DNA of 64,000 bases, from assembly GCA_025146925.1 (NCBI GenBank), contig CP102260.1, positions 2,582,501-2,646,500 on the forward strand, in the 5' to 3' direction. Below are positions 8,212 through 15,813 of the stretch, one piece after another. How positions within the stretch are numbered: position 1 is the stretch's first letter; every line of letters begins with the position of its first letter. A program made the translations under genes and the position numbers. The DNA is from [Bacteroides] pectinophilus. Lineage in GTDB: Bacteria; Bacillota; Clostridia; Lachnospirales; Lachnospiraceae. The notes beneath the pieces were generated by a model. The model had not been told where the DNA came from. It did not search any database and saw only the letters and a list, made by a program, of their open reading frames with translations.

Positions 8212-9429
8212 TTAACCCTCAATACGGATTCTGTTAAGAACACCTTCTACCTTTGACTCTGCATCTGCAAATGCCTTCTCGCTCATAACCTCAGTAACAA
8301 ATCCAAATTCATTATCAAGTCCGTCGACCATTACTACATCTACATTGCCGAACGCATTCTTGACCTCTGTAAGCTTATCATTAACTGTTCCTGAAACTCT
8401 TACAAAGAACTTTCTCTTGAAATCCGATATATCGCCAAGCTCAAGCTTAGTTGAACTCCATACCGTCATTACATTCTTGCCCATATGCTTTGCGCAGTCC
8501 ACGATATCCGACACAACAGCACTGGCTGTAGGAAGCTTTCCTGCACCTGCACCGAAGAACATTACATCTCCAAGGACATTGCCATTGATATAGATGCCGT
8601 TAAGCACTCCGTTAACGCTGTAGAGTGGATGTGATTCACTTATCATAAACGGTGCTGTCATTGCATATACAACATCATCTACCTTATGGCTTGTAGCAAG
8701 AAGCTTGATTGCGTATCCCATCTTATCTGCATATTTGAAATCCGTATCCGTAATCTTTGTGATACCTTCTGTGTAGATATCCTCAAAATCAACCTGTGAA
8801 CCAAATGCAAGTGATGTAAGAATTGCAATCTTACGGCACGCATCATAGCCTTCTATATCAGCCTCAGGATTACGCTCTGCATATCCTTTCTCCTGTGCAT
8901 CCCTAAGAGCCTCATCAAACTTAACTCCCTTTCTCGACATCTCTGTAAGCATGTAATTGGTTGTACCATTAAGAATACCTGTTATCTGAGTAATCTCATC
9001 CGCAGTAAGTGACTGGTTAAGAGGACGGATAATCGGAATACCGCCGCCAACGCTGGCCTCAAACATGAAGTTAAGGTTGTTCTTCTTGGCTATCTCAAGA
9101 AGTTCTGCACCATGCTTTGCAACAAGTGCCTTATTAGATGTACATACACTCTTGCCTCTTGCAAGTGCTTCTTTTACAAATGTATACGCAGGCTCAATTC
9201 CGCCCATTACCTCAACAACAACATTAACTTCCGGATCATCAAGAATTATATTAATGTCATGCACAATCTTGCTCTGTATCGGGTCACCCGGGAAATCCTT
9301 AAGGTCAAGCACATACTTTATCTCGATATCCTGACCTGCTCTCTTATTAATAGCTGCCCCATTCGTATTGATGACCTCGACAACTCCTGAACCAACTGTG
9401 CCATAACCTAAAATTGCTACTTTAACCAT
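8212..9429 (-). CDS. hom: Homoserine dehydrogenase
   Basis: NAD(P)-dependent reduction of aspartate semialdehyde to homoserine. The Rossmann motif VAILGYGTVGSGV is at the N-terminus. NKALVAKHG and the family signature around ILNGTTNYMLTEM, with AYAERNPEADIEGYDACRK, follow. A C-terminal ACT domain (FFVRVSGTVNDKL) supports feedback control. The start at 9429 gives the usual family N-terminus; an ATG at 9450 would add seven residues (MKGFGSS) and cannot be excluded, since neither has an ideal ribosome binding site. It lies between lysC and the UPF0735 gene. Confidence 0.95.
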   Translation of the reverse strand: MVKVAILGYGTVGSGVVEVINTNGAAINKRAGQDIEIKYVLDLKDFPGDPIQSKIVHDINIILDDPEVNVVVEVMGGIEPAYTFVKEALARGKSVCTSNKALVAKHGAELLEIAKKNNLNFMFEASVGGGIPIIRPLNQSLTADEITQITGILNGTTNYMLTEMSRKGVKFDEALRDAQEKGYAERNPEADIEGYDACRKIAILTSLAFGSQVDFEDIYTEGITKITDTDFKYADKMGYAIKLLATSHKVDDVVYAMTAPFMISESHPLYSVNGVLNGIYINGNVLGDVMFFGAGAGKLPTASAVVSDIVDCAKHMGKNVMTVWSSTKLELGDISDFKRKFFVRVSGTVNDKLTEVKNAFGNVDVVMVDGLDNEFGFVTEVMSEKAFADAESKVEGVLNRIRIEG

Positions 9430-9458
9430 ACTACTACCAAAACCTTTCATTAATATTA

Positions 9459-9899
9459 TTACTCTCTTGAAAGTATCTTAAGATACCTTACGCCTTCCAT
9501 CTGCTCTATATCTTCTATCATCTTAGAAGAATCACCGGTGATCGGAAGGATATCAACACTGAGTGTAAGTGAAGCAACACCGTTAATCGGTATTGTCTGA
9601 TGGATCGTAAGTATGTTAGCTTTGTACTCCGCCACCTTACCGAGCACTTGTGACAGCAGCCCCGGTGTATCATCCATCGAAAGGACAAATGTAATTGTTC
9701 TTCCACGCACATTGTCACGGAACGGAAAAATGTCTTCTTTATATTTGTAATAAGAACTTCTGCTTATTCCAACCTGTTCAGTTGCCTCAGCTATGGAAAT
9801 CTTCTTATTCTCAAGCAGGCGGTTAACCTTGGCTACTTTAAGCAGCACCTCGGGCAGAGCCTTCTGCTTTACAACATAGTATTTAATATCTTCTGGCAT
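9459..9899 (-). CDS. UPF0735 ACT-domain protein (PheB-like)
   Basis: A 146-residue protein with an N-terminal winged-helix-like segment (KISIAEATEQVGISRSSYYKYKEDIFPF) and a C-terminal ACT domain (TITFVLSMDDTPGLLSQVL, ANILTIHQTIPINGVA). This is the UPF0735 family, similar to Bacillus PheB, and it is often found next to hom. It probably senses an amino acid, perhaps regulating the aspartate-family operon, but the ligand is unknown. The start at 9899 is set by GGAGGG six bases upstream. It is the first gene of the operon. Confidence 0.88.
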   Translation of the reverse strand: MPEDIKYYVVKQKALPEVLLKVAKVNRLLENKKISIAEATEQVGISRSSYYKYKEDIFPFRDNVRGRTITFVLSMDDTPGLLSQVLGKVAEYKANILTIHQTIPINGVASLTLSVDILPITGDSSKMIEDIEQMEGVRYLKILSRE

Positions 9900-9952
9900 T
9901 GCACCCTCCATTAATGTATGCAGTAGAAATACATTTGTCTACCTGAGAAAGA

Positions 9953-9981
9953 ATGATACCATAGATTGTATACAAATGCAA
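9953..9981 (-). promoter_or_regulatory. Promoter of the UPF0735-hom-lysC operon
   Basis: On the minus strand TTGCAT (9981-9976), a 17-bp spacer and TATCAT (9958-9953) lie about 55 bp upstream of the first start codon. The spacing and position fit a housekeeping sigma factor promoter. Confidence 0.6.
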
Positions 9982-10019
9982 GTTTTTAGTTGGAATTTGC
10001 AATGTATTAAAACGCAAAC

Positions 10020-10062
10020 AAGCAGATGACCCTAATCTGTTAAAGATTAGGGTCATCTGCTT
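10020..10062 (-). terminator. Perfect 19-bp hairpin, probable terminator of the upstream RNA
   Basis: AAGCAGATGACCCTAATCT and its exact complement are separated by only five bases. On the minus strand the stem is followed by GTTTGCGTTTTAAT, a weak T-rich tail; on the plus strand it is followed by ACCTCTACG. It lies just upstream of the hom-operon promoter, so it most likely ends the transcript that begins near 10367. Confidence 0.6.
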
Positions 10063-10367
10063 ACCTCTACGCGCTACGTTACTTAGACATCCATGTTCTG
10101 CAATATTCCGTTACTCATCCCGGTCCGGTGAAGCTCTCGCCGCCTTCCCTGATTACATATCCGATAATTCACTTCAGTTCAATGAAGCTCTCGCCATTGT
10201 TCCTGTTCATTATTGTTATTGCCTGAATATAAGATTCTCTCAATCCGATGAAGCTCTCGCCATCTTCTCTAATCATCCTATCTTCTACCGTTCCTAAGTC
10301 GGATGAAGCTCTCGCCATCTCTCCCGGTCTTGTATTCTTGAACACTTTGTTGTGATGTCCTTTTGTG
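10020..10367 (-). ncRNA. Candidate small RNA with four repeated GGCGAGAGCTTCA hairpins
   Basis: This stretch is not convincingly coding but is framed by a strong minus-strand promoter (10402-10374) and a perfect 19-bp hairpin (10062-10020), giving a predicted transcript of about 350 nt. It holds four copies of GGCGAGAGCTTCA (plus-strand complements at 10304-10316, 10249-10261, 10183-10195, 10129-10141), spaced 55, 66 and 54 bp apart. Flanking bases pair as GATG/CATC in two copies and AATG/CATT in another, one compensatory change. A 71-codon frame (10384-10169) reads through but places the repeats in different frames, so the repeat is conserved as nucleic acid. Three copies also start with ATGGCGAGAGCT, so very short leader peptides remain possible. 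Confidence 0.5.
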
Positions 10368-10373
10368 ATTATA

Positions 10374-10402
10374 ATAATACACAAAGCAATTTAATTTGTC
10401 AA
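10374..10402 (-). promoter_or_regulatory. Strong promoter of the candidate small RNA
   Basis: On the minus strand TTGACA (10402-10397), a 17-bp spacer and TATTAT (10379-10374), overlapping a second TATAAT, sit in an AT-rich stretch. The predicted start is near 10367. Confidence 0.65.
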
Positions 10403-10491
10403 TATATTTTTTAAATATTTTTAATTAGTTATTTAATTAACAAAGATATTGCATATTGTGTATACAATATTCAATTTCAGCCATTTATCAC

Positions 10492-10519
10492 TTGACATTC
10501 ATTCCTTTTCCAATATAAT
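10492..10519 (+). promoter_or_regulatory. Promoter of the thiW-thiM leader
   Basis: TTGACA (10492-10497), a 16-bp spacer and TATAAT (10514-10519) form a near-consensus promoter. It lies about 375 bp before thiW, so the transcript has a long untranslated leader. Confidence 0.75.
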
Positions 10520-10525
10520 TAAATA

Positions 10526-10873
10526 TGTCTTCTATCCGCACACTATACGGATGCAATGAAAGGGGGAGCGCCCTGGCATTGTTACAGAAGACAGTCATAA
10601 GCGTCAGCTTTGTGATTGCAGCGATGGGAGTCTGTGTTTCAGATTGAGAGGAAGCTTTCAAGCTTCGACCGGCATTTATAATAATATTATCTGCAGTGCG
10701 TTGGAGAAGATTTCCTCTACATTTGCCGCTAATCACACGTAAGACTGTACAGTCTGATATAACTTCCGAAGCAGGACCTGACACATTGAACAGGATGCAC
10801 GGATTTCCGGTTAATGTATTTTAGTGAATGTAAGAATATTTTCAGCGTGCCGCACAGGCACTTTTTTTGTGCC
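10526..10873 (+). promoter_or_regulatory. Long structured leader of thiW-thiM, TPP-riboswitch-like in part
   Basis: The leader has AAAGGGGGAGC (from 10559) and, after an insertion of about 75 nt, TTGAGAGGAAGC, a 7-bp hairpin and CTTCGACC (about 10644-10670). These match the 5' half of the thiamine pyrophosphate aptamer. The 3' half is poor: CTGCAGTGCGTTGGAGAAG (about 10691-10709) recalls the end of the consensus but lacks its GGATAATGC core and the AACCTGA block. The leader ends in two mutually exclusive stems before thiW, as in an attenuating riboswitch. The gene content (thiazole uptake and salvage) supports thiamine-type control, but ligand identity is uncertain. Confidence 0.45.
10847..10873 (+). 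terminator. Attenuator: overlapping terminator and alternative stem before thiW
   Basis: GTGCC-GCACA-GGCAC (10847-10861) followed by seven T (10862-10868) is an intrinsic terminator. The same GGCAC can instead pair with GTGCC at 10869-10873 across the T-run. The two folds exclude each other, and both end about 20 bp before the thiW start. Confidence 0.6.
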
Positions 10874-10893
10874 GGAAGAAAGGAAGGTTTGTT

Positions 10894-11616
10894 ATGGAAG
10901 GAAATCAGAAACTGTTCAAGATGGTATTTTTGGCCTTTATGGTCGCATTGGGTGTCGTCATATCGCCTATTCTGCGTGTTGAGGGAATGTGCCCGATGGC
11001 GCATTTTATAAACGTCACATGTGCTGTGCTTATGGGACCTTATTGGGCATTCCTTTGCGCACTTCTTATCGGTATAATAAGAATGGCTGTTATGGGAATC
11101 CCTCCTCTTGCTCTTACAGGTGCAATATTCGGTGCATTTCTTTCAGGAATGTTCTATCGTCTGTCCAAGGGTAAGCTTGTATGGGCTTTCCTCGGTGAAG
11201 TTATAGGAACAGGAATTATCGGCGCTATTATATCTTACCCTGTTATGACATTTATATGGGGACGTTCAGGACTGACATGGTTCTTCTATGTTCCGTCATT
11301 CATAGCGGGAACTCTTATCGGTGGAAGTATAGCTTTCATTTTCTTAAGACAGCTTGTAAAAGCCGGACTTCTCACCAAGTTCCAGAGAGCTCTCGGATCG
11401 GCTACATACGGCAATGAATCAGACGTAAAGAATAATGCAATTGCAATTGGATTACTGGGATTCATCGCAAGCCTTGTAACAGTTGTAATCGTTCACAATT
11501 TTGTACCAAATCCATCAGCACTGGTAAACAATCTCAAATATATAATAGCTGCTGTGTTCATAGTTATCGCCGCAATTTATTATGCCCTTAACTTCAGGAA
11601 GGAAGCAGTTCAGTAA
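10894..11616 (+). CDS. thiW: ThiW, thiazole-specific ECF transporter S component
   Basis: A 240-residue membrane protein with about five or six hydrophobic segments. The block PMAHFINVTCAVLMGPYWA followed by IGIIRMAVMGIPPLALTG is typical of ThiW. It binds the thiamine precursor hydroxyethylthiazole and works with the shared EcfA1/EcfA2/EcfT module, encoded near 58.8-61.4 kb in this window. The start at 10894 is set by AGGAAGG six bases upstream. It is followed directly by thiM, completing a thiazole uptake and phosphorylation pair. Confidence 0.9.
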   Translation: MEGNQKLFKMVFLAFMVALGVVISPILRVEGMCPMAHFINVTCAVLMGPYWAFLCALLIGIIRMAVMGIPPLALTGAIFGAFLSGMFYRLSKGKLVWAFLGEVIGTGIIGAIISYPVMTFIWGRSGLTWFFYVPSFIAGTLIGGSIAFIFLRQLVKAGLLTKFQRALGSATYGNESDVKNNAIAIGLLGFIASLVTVVIVHNFVPNPSALVNNLKYIIAAVFIVIAAIYYALNFRKEAVQ

Positions 11617-11629
11617 AACGGAGACTTTC

Positions 11630-12463
11630 ATGAATTTTCAAAATGTTGACATTAAGAAAATAAAAGAAATAAGGGAGCACACGTTATCATGTGCTCCTCT
11701 TATTCATTGTATAACCAACCCGATATCTATTAATGATTGCGCCAATACGGTGCTTCTTACGGGTGCTAAGCCGATTATGGCAGAACATCCTGACGAAGTC
11801 GCCGGGATTACGGCAATCGCAGGTGCTCTCGCAGTGAATCTGGGCAATATAACCGACGCACGCATGAAGTCAATTATCATAGCATCGCAGGCTGCCGCAG
11901 ATAAAGGCATTCCTGTAATTATCGACATGGTAGGAATTACATGCAGTACGTTAAGGCTTAATTATGCCCACAATTATCTTGAACGCTTCCGTCCATCAAT
12001 AATAAAGGGAAATCTCGCCGAGATTAAGGCTTTGTGCAACGAGGCATTTGAATGTATAGGGATTGATGCCGTTGGTGATGAAGACGTGACAGATTCCGAC
12101 TGCTCTATAGTATGTTCTCTGGCTGCCGCAAGACATTGCGTCGTAATGGCAACAGGAAAAACCGATATAATCTCTGACGGAATTAATGTATGGCTGATAA
12201 AAAACGGAAGCCCGAAGCTTCCGCTCATAACAGGAACCGGCTGTATGCTCAATGTCCTTACAGCGAGTTTTCTTCCGTCAGCAGCTCCCTCTGATGCAGC
12301 AGTTACGGCATGCATCATGCTCGGTGTGTGCGGAGAGATTGCCGAGAGAACTGCCGGCAGCTTGCTTGGCAGCTATCATATCGCACTGCTGGATTCACTT
12401 TCATCCGTAACTGACAGTGATTTAGCGCAGAGTGCACGTGTTATACGTTCAACAGCCCGCTGA
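11630..12463 (+). CDS. thiM: Hydroxyethylthiazole kinase ThiM
   Basis: A 277-residue ThiM that phosphorylates 4-methyl-5-(2-hydroxyethyl)thiazole for thiamine salvage. Visible family blocks are PLIHCITNPISINDCAN, GAKPIMAEHPDEV, PVIIDMVGITCSTLR, IIKGNLAEIKALC and the ATP/anion site GTGCMLNVLTASF with the catalytic cysteine. The start at 11630 follows GGAG at a proper distance, 13 bp after thiW. Its last 88 bp overlap the 3' end of the opposite-strand gene at 12376-13104, an unusually long convergent overlap. Confidence 0.95.
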   Translation: MNFQNVDIKKIKEIREHTLSCAPLIHCITNPISINDCANTVLLTGAKPIMAEHPDEVAGITAIAGALAVNLGNITDARMKSIIIASQAAADKGIPVIIDMVGITCSTLRLNYAHNYLERFRPSIIKGNLAEIKALCNEAFECIGIDAVGDEDVTDSDCSIVCSLAAARHCVVMATGKTDIISDGINVWLIKNGSPKLPLITGTGCMLNVLTASFLPSAAPSDAAVTACIMLGVCGEIAERTAGSLLGSYHIALLDSLSSVTDSDLAQSARVIRSTAR

Positions 12464-13104
12464 ATGAATTCATAATTTTCTTCATATGTGAACACCTTTG
12501 GCTCCTCATTTTTATGGGGAGCTTTAAAATTTTTGTCTATTATATAATTCTTGCTTTTTATCAGTTCTTCTTTCGTAATATATCCTTCTATCATGTAATT
12601 ATTTTCCGATTGTATTGCTTCAAGGATGCTGCATGAAAAATCATATTTCCTCAAAAGTCTCCAATCGTTAAGATCTACATCGTGTCCAAACATTGTAAAA
12701 TATTCTTTGTAATCAGGCACAGCCTGTTCACGCCTGAAAGCTTCAACATGTCTGTCACGCACAGTAAGAATAAATATCTCATCCGCCAGCATATGTGTCA
12801 CATAGCCGAGATACAGCTCATAATTGCTGTGATTATCCACAAGAAAATGTCTTGCAAAATTCTCAAACCTGCTTCTGTAAAGTCTGAAATTCTCAGGTTT
12901 TGCAAGTTCATCCTCTGGAATTCCGTCTTTAAAATGCGTATGCTTTTTCATCTCTCTTACATAGCCTTCTCTTGCCATTATGGCATCCGGCGCAAGATTG
13001 CCGCAATAAAAAAGCGCCCTGTTATGAATACACGATAATATGTCCTCAGGCATCGTCTTGAGCAGCATATCCGCAATAACAAGATGTGTTATAGTTCCAG
13101 CCAT
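12376..13104 (-). CDS. Zinc-dependent phospholipase C-like protein
   Basis: A 242-residue protein whose first half matches the zinc-dependent phospholipase C domain: MAGTITHLVIADML, YCGNLAPDAIMAREGY, KKHTHFKDG, HFLVDNHSNYELYLGYVTHMLADEIF. The His and Asp residues in these blocks are the expected zinc ligands. No signal peptide is seen, so it is probably cytoplasmic, unlike the secreted clostridial toxins; the true substrate is unknown. The C-terminus is Ser/Glu-rich. It overlaps the end of thiM by 88 bp on the opposite strand. Confidence 0.75.
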   Translation of the reverse strand: MAGTITHLVIADMLLKTMPEDILSCIHNRALFYCGNLAPDAIMAREGYVREMKKHTHFKDGIPEDELAKPENFRLYRSRFENFARHFLVDNHSNYELYLGYVTHMLADEIFILTVRDRHVEAFRREQAVPDYKEYFTMFGHDVDLNDWRLLRKYDFSCSILEAIQSENNYMIEGYITKEELIKSKNYIIDKNFKAPHKNEEPKVFTYEENYEFIQRAVERITRALCAKSLSVTDESESSSAI

Positions 13105-13178
13105 CAGCCCTCATTTCCGCACACTTTTCAGACGTAAGGAATCTGTGCCAAGTGCGCACAGGCACAAATCCCGTGTGT

Positions 13179-13206
13179 AAAAAATCAGGTGTCAGGCTGA
13201 TTTTTT
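13179..13206 (-). terminator. Intrinsic terminator of the prfB-cheW-malQ-thiE side
   Basis: AAAAAATCAG (13179-13188) pairs with CTGATTTTTT (13197-13206) across an 8-nt loop, three bases after the thiE stop codon. It has A/T runs on both sides and could work in both directions. Confidence 0.8.
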
Positions 13207-13209
13207 ATG

Positions 13210-13785
13210 CTAGAGCCTCATCATGTGTGACATCATACACACTGCCGATGCCCCGGCATCAAGTGCACTCCTGTAATTATCAGGAGATATTCCGCCAATA
13301 GCATACACCTGTACTCCCTTTGGAACACATATGCTGCATATATTCTTAAGGAAATCCAGCCCACGCGGTGTTAGCCCTTTTTTACAGTCTGTTGCAAATA
13401 CATGTCCTGCCGTTACATACGACGCACCAAATCTGCAGGCCTCTAATGCCTGCTCTGCCGAATGTACGGATGTGCCTATCGTGTCAAACCGGCATTGCCT
13501 GAATTCCTGTTTATCATAACATTCTCCCAGCACATCCAGTGGCAGATGTATGGCACCAGAACCGCATTGTGCTGCCTCCCGCCAGAAATAGTGCGGTATT
13601 GCTTTAACTTTGTGCACACTGCATATATCCCTGACACGGACAAACAGCTCTTTGTATTCCTGCGGTGCAAGGTCTTTTTCTCTCACAATAATCTTATTCA
13701 CACCACTCGATGCAACAACCTCAATCTGTTCAAAATAGTCTCTAACGCACAAGTGGCGGTTAGTAACCGCCACTACATCACTCAT
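13210..13785 (-). CDS. thiE: Thiamine phosphate synthase family protein (ThiE/TenI)
   Basis: A 191-residue TIM-barrel protein of the ThiE/TenI family. NKIIVREKDLAPQEY, GAIHLPLDVL, TIGTSVHSAEQA, YVTAGHVFATDCKKGLTPRG and YAIGGISPDNYRSALDAGA are the usual blocks. ThiE joins thiazole phosphate and HMP-PP to thiamine phosphate; TenI is a non-catalytic or isomerase relative, and the short length leaves TenI possible. The start at 13785 overlaps the malQ stop by eight bases and uses GGAAGAA in the malQ end as ribosome binding site. Together with thiW-thiM nearby it would complete salvage from thiazole. Confidence 0.78.
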   Translation of the reverse strand: MSDVVAVTNRHLCVRDYFEQIEVVASSGVNKIIVREKDLAPQEYKELFVRVRDICSVHKVKAIPHYFWREAAQCGSGAIHLPLDVLGECYDKQEFRQCRFDTIGTSVHSAEQALEACRFGASYVTAGHVFATDCKKGLTPRGLDFLKNICSICVPKGVQVYAIGGISPDNYRSALDAGASAVCMMSHMMRL

Positions 13786-15301
13786 TATTAATTCTTCCAT
13801 AAATACCTGCCAGATGTCTCATATTACGGGCATGCTCACTTGTTAGCTGTCCCTTGACCAGTCTCCATTGCCAGTTACCCCCCATAGTTGAAGGAGTATT
13901 GATTCTCGCTGAATTATCAAGGCACAATATATCCTGAACCTGGAATATAACAGTATCCGCTACGCTTGCATAAGCTGCACGGAAGCTTGCCCTGACCATC
14001 TCTTCCGGCGTGTCTGCATCGAGATATTCCCGTGCATACTTAAGTTCATCATCAGAATGTTCCGTAAAATACCCATACAGTGTCTCATTATCATGAGTTC
14101 CGCCATATACAACCAGATCTCTTGTATAGTTATACGGCAGATGCGGATTCCTTCTGTTACCGTCAAATGCAAATTCAAGAACCTTCATTCCCGGATAACC
14201 GTTATCCTTCAGGATGCCGGTAACCTCCGGCATCTCAACACCAAGATCCTCAGCAATTATTCTCTTGTCACCGATTGCCTCATTGATTGCATCAGTAAGA
14301 AGCCTGCCCGGTCCCTGCCTGTATTCTCCCTGCTTAGCATCAGGGTTAAGCGGTGGAATCGTGTAATACTTCACAATGCCAAGAAAATGATCTATTCTTA
14401 TCACATCATAAAGTGCCGCCTGCGCCTGCATCCTGCGCTTCCACCATCCAAACCCGTCAGCAGCAAGATTATCCCAGTTGTATATCGGATTCCCCCACTT
14501 CTGTCCGAGATCCGTGAATGCGTCAGGCGGAACGCCCGCAACCTTGAGCGGCCTTAAGTTCCCATCCAGAAGAAATACATCCGGATGTGCCCATACATCT
14601 GCACTGTCCGGCGCGACATATATCGGTATGTCACCGATAATCTGTATGCCTCTGGCGTTAACGTAGCATTTTAACCTGTTCCACTGTTCAAAGAACTCAT
14701 ACTGGCAGAAATTCCAGAATTCAATTCTGTCAGCCAGCTGCTGCGCATACTTTGTAACAGTCTCCGGTATGCGGAGCCTTATATCATCATCCCATTCTGT
14801 CCATGAGACATAGCCAAAATGTTCCTTGCATGCCATATACAGTGAATATTCATCCAGCCATGAATGGTTAGCCTTCTTGAATTCCTCATAGCGGCCGCTA
14901 AGTTCCCCATCCGAACTGCACTTTGACATGAAGTTCTGAAATGCCCGGTCAAGAACTATATATCTGGATTCAAACAGCCTTCCGTAATCAACATACTTCT
15001 CACTGTCACCCCAGTCAAATTCCGACGCATAACCTTCCTCAAGAAGCCCCTCATCTGTAAGCATATCAAGATCAATAAAATATGGATTGCCTGCAAATGC
15101 AGAGAAAGACTGATACGGACTGTCACCATAGCTCGTCTGTCCTAGAGGAAGTACCTGCCAGTATGAATGTCCGCTCTCTGCCACAAAATCCGCAAATTCA
15201 TAAGCCGCCCTGCCAAAAGTTCCTATTCCGTACGGTGACGGAAGAGAACTCACAGGCATTAATATTCCTGCACTTCTGTCAAAATGCTGCACTCTGCCCA
15301 T
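13778..15301 (-). CDS. malQ: 4-alpha-glucanotransferase
   Basis: A 507-residue glycoside hydrolase family 77 enzyme that transfers alpha-1,4-glucan segments between malto-oligosaccharides. SSLPSPYGIGTFG, WQVLPLGQTSYGDSPYQSFSAFAGN, GDIPIYVAPDSADVW, VIRIDHFLGIVKYYTIP (Asp nucleophile) and ITAEDLG-like IIAEDLGVEMPEV, then YGGTHDNETLYGY are the catalytic and binding blocks. Length fits the family. It lies between cheW and thiE; its 3' end overlaps thiE, an unusual pairing without obvious metabolic sense. Confidence 0.95.
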   Translation of the reverse strand: MGRVQHFDRSAGILMPVSSLPSPYGIGTFGRAAYEFADFVAESGHSYWQVLPLGQTSYGDSPYQSFSAFAGNPYFIDLDMLTDEGLLEEGYASEFDWGDSEKYVDYGRLFESRYIVLDRAFQNFMSKCSSDGELSGRYEEFKKANHSWLDEYSLYMACKEHFGYVSWTEWDDDIRLRIPETVTKYAQQLADRIEFWNFCQYEFFEQWNRLKCYVNARGIQIIGDIPIYVAPDSADVWAHPDVFLLDGNLRPLKVAGVPPDAFTDLGQKWGNPIYNWDNLAADGFGWWKRRMQAQAALYDVIRIDHFLGIVKYYTIPPLNPDAKQGEYRQGPGRLLTDAINEAIGDKRIIAEDLGVEMPEVTGILKDNGYPGMKVLEFAFDGNRRNPHLPYNYTRDLVVYGGTHDNETLYGYFTEHSDDELKYAREYLDADTPEEMVRASFRAAYASVADTVIFQVQDILCLDNSARINTPSTMGGNWQWRLVKGQLTSEHARNMRHLAGIYGRINNE

Positions 15302-15303
15302 AA

Positions 15304-15771
15304 TTACTTCTTAAGCTCCTCTGTCATGCTCTGAACCGCTTCCTGCTCAGCCTGTGTAAGAAGATAATCTATGTCGATAAGAACTATAAGACGTCCTCCC
15401 ACATTGGCAACACGGTCAAAATAACTTACCTCTCTGGTCTTAATCATTGAAGGCATATCAACTATATTCTCCGGTGCAATGTCATCAATCTCATTAACTT
15501 CATCAACATCAAGAGCAATGCTTACCTCGCCGACCTTAACTATTATCAGATTACCGCCCGGTACGCCGTCATTCTTCATATTGAACTTCTTCTTAAGGTT
15601 CATTACAGGTATTACCTCACCTCTAAGGTTGATAATCCCCTTAATATATGCAACAGAATTAGGAACAGGAACTATACTTATCTCCTTCTCTATTCCTCTT
15701 ACTGCATTGATATCTACTCCATAATATTCCTCACCTAGCTTAAATACTACAGGTTTTACATAAGATGCCAT
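15304..15771 (-). CDS. cheW: Chemotaxis adaptor CheW
   Basis: A 155-residue CheW-domain protein. FKLGEEYYGVDINAVRGI, VPNSVAYIKGIINLRGEVIPVMNLKKKF and VDEVNEI are the conserved blocks, including the GIINLRGEVIPV signature. CheW links receptors to the CheA kinase under the membrane and implies a motile or chemotactic cell. GGAG before ATTAATATG at 15771 sets the start. It is isolated from other che genes here, between prfB and malQ. A GCCCCG/CGGGGC hairpin lies directly upstream of its ribosome binding site. Confidence 0.92.
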   Translation of the reverse strand: MASYVKPVVFKLGEEYYGVDINAVRGIEKEISIVPVPNSVAYIKGIINLRGEVIPVMNLKKKFNMKNDGVPGGNLIIVKVGEVSIALDVDEVNEIDDIAPENIVDMPSMIKTREVSYFDRVANVGGRLIVLIDIDYLLTQAEQEAVQSMTEELKK

Positions 15772-15813
15772 ATTAATCTCCATTCCTGCCCCGCCTCCCG
15801 GGGCATCATGCGC

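Noticed and set aside
10129-10316. CRISPR-like array of four repeats
   Set aside because: The repeats are only 13-18 bp, spacing is irregular (54, 66, 55 bp), and no cas genes are near. The promoter, end hairpin and compensatory flanks fit a small RNA better.
9953-10402. T-box or lysine riboswitch ahead of the lysC operon
   Set aside because: No T-box motif (AGGGTGGNACCGCG) or lysine-switch core is seen, and the operon has its own close promoter downstream of the hairpin region.
10488-10784. 98-codon frame on the minus strand
   Set aside because: It lies antisense to the thiW leader, has no ribosome binding site and shows no protein-like composition.
13105-13178. Second terminator or switch (TGTGCC...GGCACA) upstream of the phospholipase-like gene
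   Set aside because: The hairpin is short and has no T-run; nothing more than a weak leader stem can be supported.
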